Made by a program: the position numbers and the translations under genes. The notes under the pieces were generated by a model. The model was not told the DNA's origin, ran no database searches, and saw only the letters and a list, made by a program, of their open reading frames with translations. DNA of 7,776 nt from contig JADHOK010000059.1 of NCBI GenBank assembly GCA_016779015.1, positions 1 to 7,776 on the forward strand. Direction: 5' to 3'. Positions 5,768 to 7,776 of this stretch are shown piece after piece. The number at the start of each line of letters is the position of its first letter. Positions within the stretch are counted from its first letter, which is position 1. This DNA comes from PS1 clade bacterium. Its GTDB lineage: Bacteria > Pseudomonadota > Alphaproteobacteria > RS24.

Positions 5768-6928
5768 ATGTCTGAAGAGCACCCGCCCCAATCCACCCCG
5801 GCGTCGCCATCCGAAGCGCGCACGACAGCGGAAAAAAATTCTAAGCAAAAAGCTGGCAACGGCAAGAAGGGCCGAGCGCCACAAAACCGTCGGCTTTACG
5901 CAGCGCTTGACCTCGGCACCAATAATTGTCGGCTGCTGATTGTCGAGCGCGACGGCAATGACGGGTTTCGCGTGCGCGATGGGTTTTCGCGCATTGTCCG
6001 CCTTGGCGAAGGGTTGGAACGCACCGGGCGGCTGTCGGACGACGCCATGAACCGCACCATTGCCGCTTTGCGGATTTGCGCCTCAAAAATTCGCCGCGCC
6101 GGTATCAGCCGTATGCGATGCGTCGCCACCGAAGCGTGTCGCGGGGCTGAGAATGGCGAGGCGTTTATCCAACGCGTCAAACGCGAAACCGGTTTGCGAC
6201 TGGAAATTATCGACGGCAAAGCCGAGGCCGAGCTGGCGGCGATCGGCTGCGGCTCGCTGTTCAATCCGGATGTTGACGATATTATTTTATTCGATATTGG
6301 CGGCGGTTCGACCGAGGTCAGTCGCATGACCCGCCAACCAAACAATTTTTTCAAACTGGTCGATAGCGCATCGCTGCCGTTGGGTGTGGTGCGCCTCGCT
6401 GAACGCCATGCCGGGGAAGGCCCATACGAGCATGGTTATGAGGGCATGCTGGACGAGTCCGAGACCCGTCTCAAAGATTTCATGGAGCGGCAGAGCGATA
6501 TCACCGATATGGCGCGGGTGCAGATTATCGGCACCTCCGGAACGGTGACGACGCTGGCGGCGGTGCAGTTGGGGCTTGCCAAATATGATCGCAATGTCGT
6601 TGATGGTTGCACCATTGCGGCGCGCGATATCACCCGCGTGATTGGCGATTTGCGCCAATTGAGCCGCGACGAGCTGGCCGAAAATCCATGTATCGGCAAG
6701 GAGCGCGCCGATTTGGCGCTGGCCGGTTGTGCGGTGCTGGAAGCGATTTATCGGCGTTGGCCGGTGACGCAATTTTCGGTCGCCGATAGGGGGCTGCGCG
6801 AGGGCTTGCTGATGCGCATGATACGCAAAGATAGCCGCAATGGTAGACATAATGCCAGACGCAATGGCAGACATAATAGCAAACGCGGCGGCCGCAATCG
6901 GCGTCGCGCCCAAAGCGATGGTCAATAA
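5768..6928 (+). CDS. Ppx/GppA family phosphatase (exopolyphosphatase or pppGpp pyrophosphatase)
   Basis: 386-residue cytoplasmic protein of the sugar kinase/HSP70/actin-fold phosphatases, removing the end phosphate of polyphosphate or converting pppGpp to ppGpp. Family motifs in order: ALDLGTNNCRLLIVE (46-60, phosphate loop 1), GEGLERTGRLS (80-90), VATEACRGAENG (119-130), FDIGGGSTEV (175-184, phosphate loop 2), SLPLGVVRL (202-210), GTSGTVTTLAA (255-265) and DRGLREGLL (340-348). It ends after this core, so it lacks the C-terminal HD-like domain of the roughly 500-residue E. coli Ppx and GppA. The first 41 residues are polar and likely disordered; residues 353-386 form an Arg/Asn/Gly-rich basic tail with RNGRHN twice. 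The start is ATG at 5768 behind AAAGAGAGA; an upstream in-frame ATG at 5681 would reach into the divergent promoter region. rlmE follows after two bases. Ppx and GppA activity cannot be told apart here. Confidence 0.94.
   Translation: MSEEHPPQSTPASPSEARTTAEKNSKQKAGNGKKGRAPQNRRLYAALDLGTNNCRLLIVERDGNDGFRVRDGFSRIVRLGEGLERTGRLSDDAMNRTIAALRICASKIRRAGISRMRCVATEACRGAENGEAFIQRVKRETGLRLEIIDGKAEAELAAIGCGSLFNPDVDDIILFDIGGGSTEVSRMTRQPNNFFKLVDSASLPLGVVRLAERHAGEGPYEHGYEGMLDESETRLKDFMERQSDITDMARVQIIGTSGTVTTLAAVQLGLAKYDRNVVDGCTIAARDITRVIGDLRQLSRDELAENPCIGKERADLALAGCAVLEAIYRRWPVTQFSVADRGLREGLLMRMIRKDSRNGRHNARRNGRHNSKRGGRNRRRAQSDGQ
6836..6883 (+). repeat. Two tandem 24-bp units inside the ppx tail
   Basis: Units at 6836-6859 and 6860-6883 start with CGCAATGG and share AGACATAAT, agreeing at about 20 of 24 positions. 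Each encodes an eight-residue piece containing RNGRHN. The repeat keeps the reading frame and points to a local duplication that lengthened the basic tail. Confidence 0.8.
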
Positions 6929-6930
6929 TC

Positions 6931-7635
6931 ATGGCCAAGAAAGACAATAAGAGTTTCGGGGATGGGCAGCGGCGCGGCGACCGCATGCGCGAGCGCGTAA
7001 AGACGGCGCGTGGCCGCAAGCTGTCTTCGACCCGTTGGCTCGAACGGCAATTAAACGACCCTTATGTGGCGGCGGCCAAGCAGGACGGCTATCGCTCGCG
7101 CGCCGCTTATAAAATCATCGAAATGGATGATCGCTTCAAATTCTTCAAACCGGGCGGCTGCGCCATAGACTTGGGCAGTGCCCCGGGGGGCTGGGCGCAA
7201 GTGGCGGCGCATCGGCTCGGCGCGGTGAAAGAAAAAGGTTTTGTCGCGGCGATCGATATTCAGGATATGGAACCGATACCCGGTGTTGCCTTTTTGAAGC
7301 TCGATTTCCTGGACGATAATGCGCCCGAATTGGTGCGCGAATTGGCCGGACGGCGCGCCGATATCGTCATGTCGGATATGGCTGCTGCGGTAACCGGCCA
7401 TCGCCAGACCGACCATTTGCGTACCATGGCCTTGGCCGAGGCGGCGGCGTGGTTTGCTTTTGAGGCGTTGAAGCCGGGAGGTTCGTTTTGCGCCAAAGTG
7501 TTTCAGGGCGGCACATCGGGGGGGCTTTTGACCGACCTTAAAATCCGTTTCGGCAATGTCATGCACATGAAGCCGAAATCAAGCCGCAAGGAATCAGTCG
7601 AGCTTTATGTCATAGCGCGCGATTTCAAAGGTTGA
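6931..7635 (+). CDS. rlmE: 23S rRNA (uridine-2'-O)-methyltransferase RlmE (FtsJ/RrmJ)
   Basis: 234 residues. RlmE uses S-adenosylmethionine to methylate the 2'-O of U2552 (E. coli number) in the A-loop of 23S rRNA on the 50S subunit, a late assembly step. The K-D-K-E catalytic tetrad is present: Lys61 (RSRAAYKI), Asp149 (VMSDMA), Lys189 (CAKVFQGG) and Glu224 (SVELYVIA), aligning with K38, D124, K164 and E199 of E. coli. The SAM loop is IDLGSAPGGW (79-88) and the following acidic residue is in AAIDIQD (106-112). It is about 25 residues longer than the E. coli enzyme through a basic N-terminal extension, probably an rRNA contact. The ATG at 6931 has no clear ribosome site and lies two bases after the ppx stop, so translation is probably by coupling; an internal Met19 is a less likely start. 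Confidence 0.96.
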   Translation: MAKKDNKSFGDGQRRGDRMRERVKTARGRKLSSTRWLERQLNDPYVAAAKQDGYRSRAAYKIIEMDDRFKFFKPGGCAIDLGSAPGGWAQVAAHRLGAVKEKGFVAAIDIQDMEPIPGVAFLKLDFLDDNAPELVRELAGRRADIVMSDMAAAVTGHRQTDHLRTMALAEAAAWFAFEALKPGGSFCAKVFQGGTSGGLLTDLKIRFGNVMHMKPKSSRKESVELYVIARDFKG

Positions 7636-7680
7636 GGCCTGCGACAAAAACGGCAGTTTTCCGGTTCCTGCAGATATTCT

Positions 7681-7708
7681 TTGCCAAACCCTTCACATTG
7701 GTGATACA
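7681..7708 (+). promoter_or_regulatory. Candidate guaB promoter
   Basis: TTGCCA (7681-7686, 5 of 6 to TTGACA), 16 bases, then GATACA (7703-7708, 3 of 6 to TATAAT) in the 114-base spacer between rlmE and guaB. The start would be near 7715 with a leader of about 35 bases. The spacer holds no convincing terminator for rlmE, so read-through from ppx-rlmE may also feed guaB. Confidence 0.3.
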
Positions 7709-7749
7709 GGAGGTCGTCAAACACAGCTCCCAGCGAGAGGATTTGACAG

Positions 7750-7776
7750 ATGTTCCGCGAAGCCCTGACTTTTGAC
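7750..7776 (+). CDS. guaB: IMP dehydrogenase GuaB (first nine codons only)
   Basis: Only MFREALTFD is visible before the window ends. The pattern R-x-A-L-T-F-D-D-V-L-L is the hallmark N-terminus of bacterial IMP dehydrogenase, the NAD-dependent enzyme converting IMP to XMP, the committed step of GMP synthesis. GAGAGG lies 9 bases upstream of the ATG at 7750. The call rests on this short peptide plus the position after ppx and rlmE, an order I recall from alphaproteobacteria. The catalytic cysteine and CBS domains are outside the window. Confidence 0.8.

Noticed and set aside
7636..7670. Rho-independent terminator after rlmE
   Set aside because: The A- and T-rich stretches pair only weakly (about 3-4 bp, bulged) and no GC stem followed by a T-run is present.
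7708..7730. Leader hairpin GGAG...CTCC and an AGGAGG motif before guaB
   Set aside because: Only four base pairs form, and the AGGAGG has no start codon at proper spacing; the site at 7734-7739 serves guaB.

Overview
The window looks like chromosomal DNA of an alphaproteobacterium. This is inferred from the order of a short Ppx/GppA phosphatase, rlmE and guaB, from the CYP153-type P450, and from the codon use; the genus cannot be fixed from the sequence. Genes are tightly packed, there is no gap over 150 bases, and no tRNA, rRNA, insertion sequence, CRISPR array or phage gene was seen.

Left part, minus strand (about 1-5619, read right to left): six genes follow one another. They are a PhyH-type Fe(II)/2-oxoglutarate dioxygenase, an O-acetylhomoserine sulfhydrylase-type PLP enzyme (MetY), a 69-residue two-helix membrane protein, a membrane di-iron desaturase/hydroxylase with three histidine boxes, a CYP153-family cytochrome P450, and a Gfo/Idh/MocA NAD(P)-dependent oxidoreductase cut by the left edge of the window. 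Gaps are 9, 92, 11, 72 and 14 bases. The three short gaps place ribosome sites on or next to the upstream stop codon (translational coupling), so the genes fall into three coupled pairs. The two longer gaps each hold an inverted repeat and a promoter-like sequence, so the run may be one operon with internal promoters or three adjacent two-gene units.

Right part, plus strand (5768-7776): a Ppx/GppA phosphatase with a basic, repeat-containing tail, then rlmE (FtsJ, 23S rRNA 2'-O-methyltransferase) two bases later, then the first nine codons of guaB (IMP dehydrogenase) behind its own leader. This half is housekeeping. A 148-base divergent spacer (5620-5767) separates the two halves and carries a plausible promoter for the minus-strand run and a 6-bp hairpin on the ppx side.

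The unusual part is the left run: three oxygen-activating iron enzymes of unrelated folds (2OG dioxygenase, membrane di-iron enzyme, haem P450), a sugar/diol-type dehydrogenase and a PLP enzyme of the gamma-replacement class. This would suit stepwise oxidation of a hydrophobic or aliphatic substrate, but no pathway or substrate can be read from the sequence, and no ferredoxin or ferredoxin reductase for the P450 lies in the window.
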